This document shows, piece after piece, positions 18,264-27,500 of a stretch of 64,000 nucleotides of DNA. The notes beneath the pieces are model-generated. The model was not told the DNA's origin. It saw only the letters and a list, made by a program, of their open reading frames with translations, and did not search any database. This DNA is from Actinomycetota bacterium (GTDB taxonomy: Bacteria > Actinomycetota > Actinomycetes > S36-B12 > UBA10799), in assembly GCA_020636995.1 (NCBI GenBank), contig JACJWU010000001.1, forward strand, positions 124,001-188,000. Reading direction: 5' to 3'. Positions within the stretch are counted from its first letter, which is position 1, and every line of letters starts with the position of its first letter. Made by a program: the position numbers and the translations under genes.

Positions 18264-19135
18264 CGATCACGCAACCGCCGCAGGAACGCACTGCGCAGAC
18301 CAAGCAGACCAAGAGGTCGCACCGCCGCCGGGTGTTCCTGGCCGTGGGCGGGCTGGTGACTGTGGCTGGCGCCGCCATCTATGCGGCGGGCTGGACCGGG
18401 CTCATGGGAGTCAATGCCATCGAGGTCGAGGGGGCCGGCAGCATCCCCGTGGAAGAACTTGTGGCCGTCGCCGGTATCCCCGAAGGCACCCCGATGATGC
18501 GCGTCGATGTGCGGGCTGCCACCGCACGACTCGCGGACCTGCCACAACTGTCGTCGGTGGACGTACGCCGGCAATGGCCCCGCACCGTGGTGCTGTCGGT
18601 GTCCGAGCGTGAAGCGGTCGCCGTCCAGAAGGCCGATGGGGGCTGGGAGCTGTTGGACGACAGGGGAGCGCCGTTCGCCGTGGTGTCCGACAAGCCGAAG
18701 GATCTGCCGACGGTGGCCAGATCCGCCGATGAGGCCACGAATACCGCGATGCTGGCGGCACTGGCCGAAATGTCGCCCGAGGTGCGCGGCAGGGTCGCGC
18801 AGATCTCCGCCGCCTCGCCGAACGCGATCCGGCTGACCTTGCGCAAGAGCGATGCGGTGGTCAACTGGGGATCGGCGGAGCAGTCGGAGTACAAATCCGC
18901 GGTGCTGGCGGTTCTGCTGGAGGTGGACGCCGGCTGGTTCGATGTGTCGAACCCCGACACCCCGACATCTGCCGATGCGGAACCCAAGCCGGCGAGTCCG
19001 TCCCCGTCGGCCAGCGACGAGCCGGCTGCCGACGGCGAGCCCACGAGCCCGGCCACGCCGACCGTCGAACCGACCCCCGAGCCGACCCCGGCCGCGGCCG
19101 AGTCGCCGGTCGGCGTCGTTCCCCAGAGCGGTTGA
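18260..19135 (+). CDS. ftsQ: Cell division protein FtsQ (POTRA-containing)
   Basis: A 291-residue bitopic membrane protein of the divisome. A basic cytoplasmic N-terminus (KQTKRSHRRR) is followed by one membrane helix (about residues 28-48). Then come a POTRA domain (VNAIEVEGAGSIPVEELVAVAGIPEGTPMMRVD) and the FtsQ beta domain ending near residue 230. The last 60 residues are rich in Pro, Ser, Glu and Ala with PTPEPTP-type repeats, a tail not needed in the core family. GTG 18260 overlaps the murC stop. It ends only six bases from the convergent oxidase gene. Confidence 0.92.
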   Translation: MTITQPPQERTAQTKQTKRSHRRRVFLAVGGLVTVAGAAIYAAGWTGLMGVNAIEVEGAGSIPVEELVAVAGIPEGTPMMRVDVRAATARLADLPQLSSVDVRRQWPRTVVLSVSEREAVAVQKADGGWELLDDRGAPFAVVSDKPKDLPTVARSADEATNTAMLAALAEMSPEVRGRVAQISAASPNAIRLTLRKSDAVVNWGSAEQSEYKSAVLAVLLEVDAGWFDVSNPDTPTSADAEPKPASPSPSASDEPAADGEPTSPATPTVEPTPEPTPAAAESPVGVVPQSG

Positions 19136-19141
19136 GCGTCC

Positions 19142-20620
19142 TCAGGCGGGATGATCGGAGTGCGGTGGTCGCCCCGCCGTCTCGCCCGGCTTCACCACCA
19201 CGAATTGACCCATCACACCGATGTCCTCGTGGAGCAGCAGGTGGCAGTGGAACATGTAGGGCCAGTTGCGATCCGTGTACTGGGTGAACTCGACCAGCAG
19301 CCTCACGGTCGACAACGGCGGGACGTAGACGGTGTCCTTGAGCCCCGCAAAGGCAGGATCGGGAGGCTGGCCCCCGCGTGAGAGGACCCGGAACTGCACG
19401 TTGTGCACATGGAAGTTGTGAGGCTGTCGGTCCTGGTTGGTGACCTCCCACACCTCGGGCGTGCCGACCGGAACGGCGAAGTCGATGCGTGCCATCTGCA
19501 TGGGCCGGCCGTTGATCGCCCGTCCCTGGACCCGGAACGTGCGGGTCGTCGTGGCACTGGCAGGATCGGCCGCCGGCAGGGTGCTGAGGGTGCGGGCCAG
19601 GGGTGGGGAGCCGGCGAGTGTGTCCGCTGCCCGCAATTGGAGGACGTCGAACGTGCCGGGGCTGTACCGTGCGTCGTCGCCGGTGCCCAATGTCGGAGGC
19701 GTGCTGTTGAGCGAAACCGTCTCACCGGGGTCGAGACGAACGACGATCTCCGCACGCTCACCGGGTGACAACTGGACACGTTGCGATGTCACGGGCTGCG
19801 GGAGCAGGCCCCCATCCGAGGCAACGATGTCGAACGCGCGGTCGTCGCTGAATCCGAAGTTGTACACACGGGCGTTCGAGGCGTTGAGCAGTCGCATCCG
19901 TACGGCCTCGGTGGTGACTGGAAGGTAGGTTCCGATCTTGCCGTTGGTCACAATCGTGTCCCCGAGGAACCCGGTGGACGGTCCGCCGGCAGGTTCCGGG
20001 TCGACGACCAACTGGCCATCAGGAGTGAAACTCTTGTCCTGGACGATGACTGGGATGTCATCGACTCCGTACTGATCGGGAAGCCCCACGTCGGGAGCCT
20101 CGGGATCATCGATGAGCAGCATCCCCGCCAGACCGCGGTAGACCTGCTGGGCGGTCTGGCCGTGCGGGTGCGAGTGGTACCACAGCGTGCCTGCCGCTTG
20201 GTTCACGGTCCACGTGGGCCGCCAGGTGTCGCCTGGCTCGATCATCGAATGCGGGCCACCGTCGGACTTCGCCGGCACGTGCAGTCCGTGCCAGTGCAGG
20301 GTCGTCATCTCGTCGAGGGCGTTGGTGACCTCGGCTCGGATGTCGTCGCCGTTGCGCAGCCGGATCGTCGGGCCCAGGTAGGAACCGTTCAGGCCGATGG
20401 TGTCCGCTGGGCCGCCCTCCTGTCCGAAGTCCGTACGACCTGGCGCCGCCCGTAGGGCCACGACTGTGCGCCCGTCGTCCCGGATCGTCTCGGCCACGGG
20501 CGGGATCGGCAGTTGCGAGCGCACCTCCTGCGGCGCGATCGTGTTCGGGGCGCCACCAGGGGAACTGCACGCTGCGAGCAACAGGGCTATCGCGGCTGCC
20601 CACCGACCCGATCTCTGCAA
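19142..20620 (-). CDS. Multicopper oxidase lipoprotein
   Basis: A secreted three-cupredoxin-domain multicopper oxidase of about 492 residues. All four copper-binding motifs are intact: HWHG (H109, H111), WYHSHPHG (H149, H151, H153), HNFHVHNVQF, and HCHLLLHEDIGVM (H458-C459-H460, H464 and axial M470). The N-terminus (LQRSGRWAAAIALLLAAC) is a lipoprotein signal with lipobox LAAC and Cys18. I chose TTG 20620 because GGAGG lies seven bases before it; GTG 20629 would overlap that Shine-Dalgarno. It probably oxidises Cu(I) or another metal or phenolic substrate outside the membrane. It lies antisense in the division cluster, between ftsQ and ftsZ, where no such gene is usual. Confidence 0.9.
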   Translation of the reverse strand: MQRSGRWAAAIALLLAACSSPGGAPNTIAPQEVRSQLPIPPVAETIRDDGRTVVALRAAPGRTDFGQEGGPADTIGLNGSYLGPTIRLRNGDDIRAEVTNALDEMTTLHWHGLHVPAKSDGGPHSMIEPGDTWRPTWTVNQAAGTLWYHSHPHGQTAQQVYRGLAGMLLIDDPEAPDVGLPDQYGVDDIPVIVQDKSFTPDGQLVVDPEPAGGPSTGFLGDTIVTNGKIGTYLPVTTEAVRMRLLNASNARVYNFGFSDDRAFDIVASDGGLLPQPVTSQRVQLSPGERAEIVVRLDPGETVSLNSTPPTLGTGDDARYSPGTFDVLQLRAADTLAGSPPLARTLSTLPAADPASATTTRTFRVQGRAINGRPMQMARIDFAVPVGTPEVWEVTNQDRQPHNFHVHNVQFRVLSRGGQPPDPAFAGLKDTVYVPPLSTVRLLVEFTQYTDRNWPYMFHCHLLLHEDIGVMGQFVVVKPGETAGRPPHSDHPA

Positions 20621-20968
20621 TGCCGTCACCTCCGCTGGCCATTGTGGCCCACGGGCGGGGCCCCGGAGTCCACCGGCAGGCGTTCGACGCGGGAATGGCT
20701 GCACCGTGCACAGCAACAACTGGGGCAACGACCAACAAACCACCGCTGCTCCCCGTATCTCCTGCACACAGGCGAACGCGTCGGCCACCCCGGGTCCTCC
20801 GGGCCCACAGTGTTGCTGCGGTGGAGACACCCGGGTGACCCCCTGCGTCCTTCCCCTCAACCTCACGCAGAGGGTGAGGGATGCCCCGATTCAGCGTCGA
20901 ATACGTGGAGCGAACCGGTGAATCCGCGAGAATCTCGGAAAAAATGTCCGCCACTTTGCCACAAAGGC

Positions 20969-20996
20969 TTGCACCGGACCGCACCCGTACTAGTCT
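20969..20996 (+). promoter_or_regulatory. Candidate ftsZ promoter
   Basis: TTGCAC (20969-20974) and TAGTCT (20991-20996) match -35 and -10 elements of the primary sigma factor with a 16-base spacer. A transcript would begin near 21003 and have a leader of about 190 bases holding both palindromes. A second -10-like TACAGT at 21111-21116 could mark a nearer start. Confidence 0.45.
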
Positions 20997-21027
20997 CCTT
21001 CTCAGAGCCCTCGTCGGGGGGTCTGAT

Positions 21028-21046
21028 GAACCTCAACTTGAGGTTC
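21028..21046. promoter_or_regulatory. Perfect 19-base palindrome upstream of ftsZ (site 1)
   Basis: GAACCTCAACTTGAGGTTC is a perfect inverted repeat with nine-base arms around a single C. The CCTCAA/TTGAGG half-sites are like those of MerR-family (SoxR-type) operators, though the spacing differs. A related copy lies 113 bases downstream. This looks like a regulator-binding site; the regulator is unknown. Confidence 0.6.
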
Positions 21047-21142
21047 ACGGCGGTCGGCGAGGCTACTTCCCCCACCGGTCTGTGAGGACCGGAACGTACC
21101 AGTGCATGGTTACAGTTCGCTGTGCTGCGCGCTGTCGGGTTG

Positions 21143-21157
21143 ACCTCAACCTGAGGT
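21143..21157. promoter_or_regulatory. Second copy of the ftsZ-upstream palindrome (site 2)
   Basis: ACCTCAACCTGAGGT repeats the core of site 1 with one mismatch between the arms. It lies 35 bases before the ftsZ GTG and is preceded by TTGACC, which could serve as a -35 element. Two copies of the same palindrome in one leader argue against chance. Confidence 0.55.
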
Positions 21158-21191
21158 GGAACCTCCGAACGGACTTAGGAAAGGATCTCTG

Positions 21192-22346
21192 GTGGCCGCT
21201 CCCCAGAACTACCTCGCAGTGATCAAAGTTGTCGGTATCGGCGGGGGCGGCGTCAACGCCGTGAACCGCATGATCGAGTTCGGCCTCAAGGGTGTCGAGT
21301 TCATCGCGGTGAACACCGACGCTCAGGCCCTGCTCATGTCGGACGCCGATGTCAAGCTCGACATCGGCCGCGAGCTCACCCGTGGACTCGGTGCCGGCGC
21401 GGATCCCGAGGTGGGCCGCAAAGCCGCTGAGGACCACGCCGAGGAGATCGCCGAGGTGCTGCGCGGCGCTGACATGGTGTTCGTGACCGCGGGCGAAGGC
21501 GGTGGCACCGGTACCGGCGGCGCGCCGGTCGTGGCACGGATCGCCAAGGAACTCGGTGCCCTGACCATCGGTGTGGTGACCCGGCCGTTCCAGTTCGAGG
21601 GTCGGCGTCGCGCCACCCAGGCCGAGAGCGGGATCGACGGACTCCGGGAAGAAGTCGACACGCTGATCGTGATCCCCAACGACCGTTTGCTCGCGCTGGC
21701 CGACCGCACGATCTCAATGATCGACGCCTTCAAGCAGGCCGACCAGGTCCTGCTGCAGGGTGTGTCCGGGATCACCGACCTGATCACCACCCCCGGTCTG
21801 ATCAACCTCGACTTCGCCGACGTGAAGAGCGTCATGCAGGGTGCTGGCTCGGCCCTCATGGGTATCGGTTCGGCGCGCGGTGAGGAACGGGCGCAGGTCG
21901 CCGCGGAGATGGCGATCTCATCGCCGCTGCTCGAAGCGAGCATCGAGGGCGCCCACGGCGTCCTGCTGAGCGTGGCGGGCGGGGCGGACCTCGGACTGCA
22001 CGAGATCACCGAGGCCGCACGTCTGGTCTCCGATGCCGCCCATCCGGAGGCGAACATCATCTTCGGCACCGTCATCGACGACACCCTTGGCGATGAGGTC
22101 CGGGTGACCGTGATCGCCGCCGGCTTCGACGGCGGCGCACCGTTGCCGCGGCTGACCACCCCGGCCCGTGCCGGAGCCACCGAGGGCTTCGTGACGGACG
22201 CTAACCCGACGCGGGATGCGATCGACTTGTCGAGCCGGTCCGAGGAGGTCGGGCGGCCACTGGCACCGGCCACCCGGGCCGTGTCCTTCGAGGACACCCC
22301 TGCCAAGGACGCCGACGACCTCGACGTCCCCGATTTCCTGAAGTGA
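21192..22346 (+). CDS. ftsZ: Cell division GTPase FtsZ
   Basis: A 384-residue tubulin homologue that polymerises into the division ring. The nucleotide-binding loop GGGTGTGGAP starts at residue 103. The N-terminal KVVGIGGGGVNAVNRMIE and the T7 loop NLDFADVKS are intact. The C-terminal peptide DDLDVPDFLK is the conserved site for SepF and other partners. GTG 21192 follows AGGAAAGGA and gives the classical AAPQNYLAV start. Transcription probably starts within the long upstream gap rather than only from ftsQ, since the oxidase gene intervenes. The stop overlaps pgeF as GTGA. Confidence 0.97.
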   Translation: MAAPQNYLAVIKVVGIGGGGVNAVNRMIEFGLKGVEFIAVNTDAQALLMSDADVKLDIGRELTRGLGAGADPEVGRKAAEDHAEEIAEVLRGADMVFVTAGEGGGTGTGGAPVVARIAKELGALTIGVVTRPFQFEGRRRATQAESGIDGLREEVDTLIVIPNDRLLALADRTISMIDAFKQADQVLLQGVSGITDLITTPGLINLDFADVKSVMQGAGSALMGIGSARGEERAQVAAEMAISSPLLEASIEGAHGVLLSVAGGADLGLHEITEAARLVSDAAHPEANIIFGTVIDDTLGDEVRVTVIAAGFDGGAPLPRLTTPARAGATEGFVTDANPTRDAIDLSSRSEEVGRPLAPATRAVSFEDTPAKDADDLDVPDFLK

Positions 22347-23050
22347 TCTCAGGTTCCCTGCACGACGCCTCCTGGCTCGTCACCGACCGGTTGGTCGGGG
22401 CGAGTCAGGGGGCGTTCGCCTTCGGGAACCTGGCAGTCCACGTCGGCGACGACCCGGACGCCGTCGCGGACAACCGCACGGCGCTGGCCCACCGGATCGG
22501 TGTCCCACAGGTCGTTTTCACACGGGCCGCGCACTCGAACCGGGTCGTCCACGTCGAACGGATCGTGGCAGATGTCCCGGACAGCGATGGGCTGCTGACC
22601 GACCGGCCGGACCTGGCGATCGCCGCCCAGGGCGCGGACTGCGCGATGATCGGTATCGCCACGGCCGACGGCTGGATCGCCGCCGTGCACTGCGGCTGGC
22701 AGGGGCTGGCCAGCGGGGTGGTCACATCCGCCCTGGCGGGAATGGCGGCGGCCGGATCCCGTCTGGACGCACCCCAGGCCCACGTCGGTCCGACGATCTG
22801 TGCCCGCTGCTACCCGGTGGACCCCGATCGTGCCGCCCAGGTCGAGGCTGTCGCCCCGGGGGCGGTGGTGGCTGACGACGCCGGCTACGCGGTCGATCTG
22901 CGAGCGGGTCTCGCCGACCAGTTCCGCGAACTGGGGGTCACGGCGACGTGGGATCCTCGCTGCACGGCCGAGAGTGACGAGCTCTACTCGTACCGGCGGG
23001 ACGGGCGCACGGGTCGGCAGGCGTTGACTATCCTGCGGAGGTCGGCGTGA
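22343..23050 (+). CDS. pgeF: Peptidoglycan editing factor / purine nucleoside phosphorylase-like protein (YfiH family)
   Basis: A 235-residue member of the YfiH/LACC1 (DUF152) family, known as PgeF in bacteria. Metal-ligand motifs are seen: HSNRV, ADCAMIG, AVHCGWQG and GPTICARCYPV. Bacterial members remove wrongly built UDP-MurNAc-L-Ser type precursors, and family enzymes also cleave purine nucleosides. The location between ftsZ and yggS is conserved in actinobacteria. Start GTG 22343 overlaps the ftsZ stop, and its stop overlaps yggS, both GTGA. Confidence 0.9.
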   Translation: MISGSLHDASWLVTDRLVGASQGAFAFGNLAVHVGDDPDAVADNRTALAHRIGVPQVVFTRAAHSNRVVHVERIVADVPDSDGLLTDRPDLAIAAQGADCAMIGIATADGWIAAVHCGWQGLASGVVTSALAGMAAAGSRLDAPQAHVGPTICARCYPVDPDRAAQVEAVAPGAVVADDAGYAVDLRAGLADQFRELGVTATWDPRCTAESDELYSYRRDGRTGRQALTILRRSA

Positions 23051-23793
23051 TCGCGGACGAGCGCACCGCCGAACTGGCCAGGAATCTGCAGGCCGTCAGG
23101 TCGCGCATCGAGCGGGCGTGCGCCGACGCCGGCCGTGAGCCCGCCACTTTGATCGTCGTCACGAAGTTCTTCGGCGCCGCAGACGTCCACCGACTTGCCG
23201 GATTGGGCGTCAGGGACGTGGGGGAGAACCGCGATCAGGAGGCATCGGACAAGCAGGCCGAATGCATGGATCTGGACCTCATCTGGCATTTCATCGGCCA
23301 ACTGCAGACGAACAAGGCGAAGTCGGTGGTCCGCTACGCCGATCTGATCCACACCGTCGACCGACGGTCCCTGGTGACGGCGCTGGACAAGGCTGCCGCG
23401 CGCCTGGACAAGGTGCAGGACGTCCTGATCCAGGTCAACCTCGACCCCCAGGTGCGTCCGGAGCGCGGCGGGGTCGATCCCGCCGACCTGGACGCCCTCG
23501 TTGAGCACGTTCAGCAGGCGTCGTCCCTGCGGCTGCGGGGTGTGATGGGGGTGGGTCCGTTGGGGGAGGATCCGGCCCCGGCGTTCGCGAGGCTGGCCCA
23601 GGCGGCCGCCGACGTGCGTCGCGCGCAGCCGGCCGCGGACGTCATTTCCGCGGGTATGAGTTCGGATCTGGAGGTCGCGGTCGCATATGGCGCGACACAC
23701 CTTCGGATTGGCACGGCTGTCATGGGCAGTCGGCCGACAGTCGGGTACCGTCGATCCAAGGGCGGGAAGAACAACGAAGGAGAAGCGCAGTGA
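23047..23793 (+). CDS. Pyridoxal phosphate homeostasis protein (YggS/PROSC family)
   Basis: A 248-residue single-domain PLP-binding barrel protein that buffers free pyridoxal phosphate and affects amino-acid pools. The PLP lysine lies in IVVTKFFGAADV (about K39). GENRDQEA, WHFIGQLQTNK, VNLDPQVRPERGG and SAGMSSDLEVAVAYGATHLRIGT are typical, although the last must be read in two blocks. It is coupled to pgeF and sepF by GTGA overlaps, as in many actinobacteria. Confidence 0.93.
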   Translation: MIADERTAELARNLQAVRSRIERACADAGREPATLIVVTKFFGAADVHRLAGLGVRDVGENRDQEASDKQAECMDLDLIWHFIGQLQTNKAKSVVRYADLIHTVDRRSLVTALDKAAARLDKVQDVLIQVNLDPQVRPERGGVDPADLDALVEHVQQASSLRLRGVMGVGPLGEDPAPAFARLAQAAADVRRAQPAADVISAGMSSDLEVAVAYGATHLRIGTAVMGSRPTVGYRRSKGGKNNEGEAQ

Positions 23794-24245
23794 GCAACTT
23801 GCGCCAGAAGGTCGCCGTGTACCTCGGGCTCGCCGAGGAGGACTACGGGTTCGAGTACGACGAGCGACACGACCGCGACGAGCACCATGACCGCGGCGAG
23901 CGCGGCCACAGCGGCCGTTCTGACATCGCAGTGGAGTCCAGTGCCGGTGGGTTCGCCCCGGCTCAGGGCCCGCGGCGCATCGAGGCCGCCTACGACGTCG
24001 TCCGCATGACCCCGTCCGCCTATGCGGATGTCCGCTCGATCGGTGAGGGTTTCCGCGCCGGCGACGTGATCTCGATGGACCTGTCCGGCCTGACCGCCGA
24101 CGACGCCAAGCGCATGATCGACTTCGCGTCGGGCTTGACGTTCGGTCTGCAGGGCACCATCGAGCGGATCGGTGGCAAGGTCTTCCTGCTCACCCCGAAG
24201 GGTGTTGAGGTCGCCGCCTCCGTGCGGTCCAGCCTGATCTCGTAG
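23790..24245 (+). CDS. sepF: Cell division protein SepF
   Basis: A 151-residue FtsZ-binding protein. The N-terminal amphipathic membrane anchor (MSNLRQKVAVYLGLAEEDY) is followed by an unusually charged linker rich in His, Asp, Arg and Glu (about residues 23-45). The C-terminal SepF domain starts near residue 65 (YDVVRMTPSAYADVRSIGEG, then GDVISMDLSGL, KRMIDFASGL, IGGKVFLLTP). It anchors the Z-ring to the membrane in bacteria lacking FtsA; no ftsA is present here. GAAGGAGAAG precedes the GTG, which also overlaps the yggS stop. Confidence 0.95.
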   Translation: MSNLRQKVAVYLGLAEEDYGFEYDERHDRDEHHDRGERGHSGRSDIAVESSAGGFAPAQGPRRIEAAYDVVRMTPSAYADVRSIGEGFRAGDVISMDLSGLTADDAKRMIDFASGLTFGLQGTIERIGGKVFLLTPKGVEVAASVRSSLIS

Positions 24246-24248
24246 GCT
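24243..24248 (+). promoter_or_regulatory. -10 hexamer of a leaderless yggT transcript
   Basis: TAGGCT ends six bases before the yggT GTG at 24255, and no Shine-Dalgarno is present. Transcription would begin at or next to the start codon. Confidence 0.45.
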
Positions 24249-24254
24249 CGGACC

Positions 24255-24539
24255 GTGAGCCCCGTTGCCAGTGTCATCGTCAACGTCCTGTGGCTCTACC
24301 TGCTGGTGCTCATCGGGCGACTGGTCTTCGACATCGTCCAGATGCTCGCCCGCGACTGGCAGCCCAAGGGCATCGTGTTGGTCATCGCGGAGATCATCTA
24401 CACGCTGACTGATCCGCCGTTGCGGGCACTTCGGCGGGTCATCCCGCCCATCCGCTTCGGGGGCATCGCGTTGGATGTGGCGTTTCTCGTCCTGTTCATC
24501 GGGCTGCAGATCCTGATCGCGATCGTCGCCCGGTTCTGA
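24255..24539 (+). CDS. YggT family membrane protein
   Basis: A 94-residue protein of the YggT family with two membrane segments (about residues 4-30 and 70-92) and the conserved DPPLRALRRVIPPIRFGGIALD between them. The family is linked to division and osmotic stress but its job is not settled. It is the last gene of the division cluster here. Its stop codon ends one base before the stop of convergent ileS. The divIVA gene that normally follows is missing. Confidence 0.9.
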   Translation: MSPVASVIVNVLWLYLLVLIGRLVFDIVQMLARDWQPKGIVLVIAEIIYTLTDPPLRALRRVIPPIRFGGIALDVAFLVLFIGLQILIAIVARF

Positions 24540-27500
24540 TCAGGCGCGGCGCAGGGCGACCCGCATGTCCGGGTCCGAAAGCGTCATCGCTGCAGGTGCC
24601 TTGGCCTCGACGATCTCCGTCGCCAGGACCTCCTGAGCGATCAGTTGGCCATGGGTCGCGAAGGCCTGTGACACGCGCTCGTCGTCGGACTGCCACAGCA
24701 CGGTGATCCTGTCCGTCACTTGGAAGCCCGAGTCCTTGCGCGCCTGCTGCAGTGTGCGCACGATGTCGCGGGCGGTTCCGAGCACCAGCAGTTCCTCGTC
24801 GAGGTGCAGATCGAGAGCCAGTGACTCACCACCCCCACTGGCCACGGTCCATCCCTCCTGTGGCACCTCGGTGACGATCACCTCGTCGGCGCTCAGGCTC
24901 ACAGTCTCACCCTCGACCTGAACGTGACCCTCGCCGCTGCGGATGCCAGCCACGAGTTCCCCGGCGTCGGCGGCGCCGATCGCAGCGGCCACCACCGGGG
25001 TGCGCTTCCCGAACCGTTTGCCCAACACGCGGAAGTTGGGCTTGACGGTCACGTGTACCAGTGCCTCAGCGTCGGACAGGGACTCCAGCGACAGCACGTT
25101 GAGTTCATCTGCGATCTGCTCGCGAGCCTGCTCATCCAGATCCGACCAGCGGTCGGCAGCTACAAGCGCGCGCGAGAGCGGCTGCCGGATCTTGATCCCG
25201 GATTCGGCACGGGCGGCTCGGCCCAACTCGACCAACCGGCGCACCAGCGCCATGCGCTGCTCGAGGTCGGCGTCGATGAGCCCCTCGTCGAGGGTCGGCC
25301 ACGTAGCCAGGTGAACGCTGTCCACGCCTTCGGAGGTGGCGAAGAGGTCCTGCCACAGCCTCTCCGTGACGAATGGCGTGAACGGCGCCATGATCAGCAA
25401 CAGGTCGCGCAGGCAGGCGTGCAGGGTCTGCAGCGCGGTCGGATCAGCGTTCCAGAACCGACGCCGGGACCTGCGGACGTACCAGTTGGAGAGATCGTCG
25501 ATGAGATCTGCGATCAACCGGCCGGCGCTCTGGGAGTCGAAGCGCTCCAAGGCGGCATCCACGTCGCGCACCGTGCTGGCGGTGCGCGACAGTGCCCAGC
25601 GGTCCATGAGGGTGGGTTCGCCACCGGCCTGACCCGGCTGCCAGTCCGAGAGTCCCCCGTACAGGGACTGGAACGACGCGATGCTCCACAGCGTGGACAG
25701 AACCTTGCTCACGACCTCCTGCATCGCCTCCGCGCTCACGCGGCGGGCCTGCCAGGGGGATCCTGACGCGAGCATGAACCAGCGCAGGGCGTCCGCCCCC
25801 TGTGCGTCCATCAGCGGGATCGGTTCCAGCACGTTGCCGAGGTGCTTGCTCATCTTGCGGCCCTCGGCATCGAGGATGTGACCCAGGCACACGACATTGC
25901 GGTACGAGTTGCTGCCCGTGACCAACGTGCCCACGGCCATGAGCGTGTAGAACCAGCCGCGGGTCTGGTCGATCGCCTCGCAGATGAAGTCCGCGGGGTA
26001 CGACTTCTCGAACTCCTCCACGTTCTGGGCCGGGTAACCGAACTGCGCGAACGGCATCGCTCCCGAGTCGTACCAGCAGTCGATCACCTCGGGAACCCGG
26101 GTCGCCGTCGCGTCACAGTGCGGGCATTCGAACGTGATGTCGTCGACGTAGGGACGGTGGGGGTCGATCCCCGCGACGTCTTCGCCTGCCAGCTGCGCGA
26201 GTTCGGTGCGCGAGCCCACCGCGGTCAGATGGTCGTTCTCGCAGCGCCAGATCGGAAGCGGGGTCCCCCAGTACCGGGAGCGCGAGAGCGCCCAGTCGAT
26301 GTTGTTGCGCAGCCAGTCCCCGTAGCGGCCCCACTGGATGGTCTCGGGGAACCAGTTCGTCGCTTCGTTCTGTGCCAGCAGCGCGTCCTTGGCCGCAGTC
26401 GTGCGGATGTACCAAGAGGGCAACGCGTAGTAGATCAACGGTGTGTGGCAGCGCCAGCAATGCGGATAGGCGTGCTCGTAGGGCACACGTTTGAACAGCA
26501 GTCCCCGGTTCTGCATGTCCGCCACGAGTGCCTCGTCGGCGTGCTTGAAGAACTGGCCACCGACCAGTTCGACATCCTCCTCGAACGTGCCGTCCGGACG
26601 CACCGGGTTGACCACCGGCAGGCCGAAGCCGCGACACACGGCGAGGTCGTCGGCGCCGAATGCGGGCGCCAGATGCACGATCCCGGAGCCGTCGGTCGTC
26701 GTGACGAACCCGCCGGGGATCACGTAGTGGGCATCGGGGATCTCCACGAGGTCGAACGGCGGGCGGTAGTGCAGGCCCTCGAGGTCCCGTCCGGGCATCC
26801 GGGCCAGGATCTCGGCGTCCTCGCCGAGCGTGGCGGCCAGCAGATCCTCCGCCACCACCAGGGTCCGGTCGCCGGTCCGGGCGACCACGTAGCCGGCGTC
26901 GGGGGCGACGGCCACCGCGGTGTTCGACACCAGCGTCCAGGGGGTGGTGGTCCAGACCAGCAACTGCACGCCCGGAAACCTGGTGGCGAGCTCTCCGTCG
27001 AGCACCTCACAGGTCACGAAGACCGAGGGGTCCACAACCGTCTCATAACCCTGCGCGAGCTCGTGGTCGCTGAGAGTGGTGCCGCACCTGGGGCAGAACG
27101 GCGACACGCGGTGATCCTGCTCCAGAAGCCCGTCGTCGAAGATCTTCTTCAGCGACCACCAGACGCTGTCGATGTACTCCGGCGACATCGTCCAGTAGGC
27201 CTGATCCATGTCGACCCAATACCCCATGCGGGAGGTCATCTCCGAGAAGGCGTCGACATGTCGCAGCACGGACTCCCGGCAGCGGTCGTTGAACGCCTCG
27301 ATGCCGTACGCCTCGATGTCCGGCTTGCCGTTGAAGCCCAGTTCGCGTTCCACCGCGAGTTCCACCGGCAGGCCGTGGCAGTCCCACCCGGCCTTGCGCG
27401 GTACGTGGTAGCCCTTCATCGTCCGGTATCTCGGGTACAGGTCCTTGAACACCCGTGCCTCGACGTGGTGGACACCGGGGGTGCCGTTCGCGGTCGGTGG

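Larger units (their letters stand above)
20621..21191. other. Non-coding region between the oxidase gene and ftsZ
   Basis: About 570 bases without a convincing gene. They carry the divergent promoters of the oxidase (leftward) and ftsZ (rightward). An inverted repeat CCTCAC/GTGAGG (20861-20866 and 20874-20879) lies about 240 bases before the oxidase start. Nearer ftsZ are a sigma-70-like promoter and two related palindromes, listed separately. In most relatives the ftsQ-ftsZ gap holds the main ftsZ promoters. Confidence 0.7.

Noticed and set aside
20629..20866. Longer N-terminus for the multicopper oxidase
   Set aside because: The extra residues have no family similarity and would bury the lipoprotein signal peptide; TTG 20620 has a well-spaced Shine-Dalgarno.
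20861..20879. Inverted repeat CCTCAC/GTGAGG upstream of the oxidase as its operator
   Set aside because: Short arms, about 240 bases from the start, and no second copy; too weak to list as a separate site.
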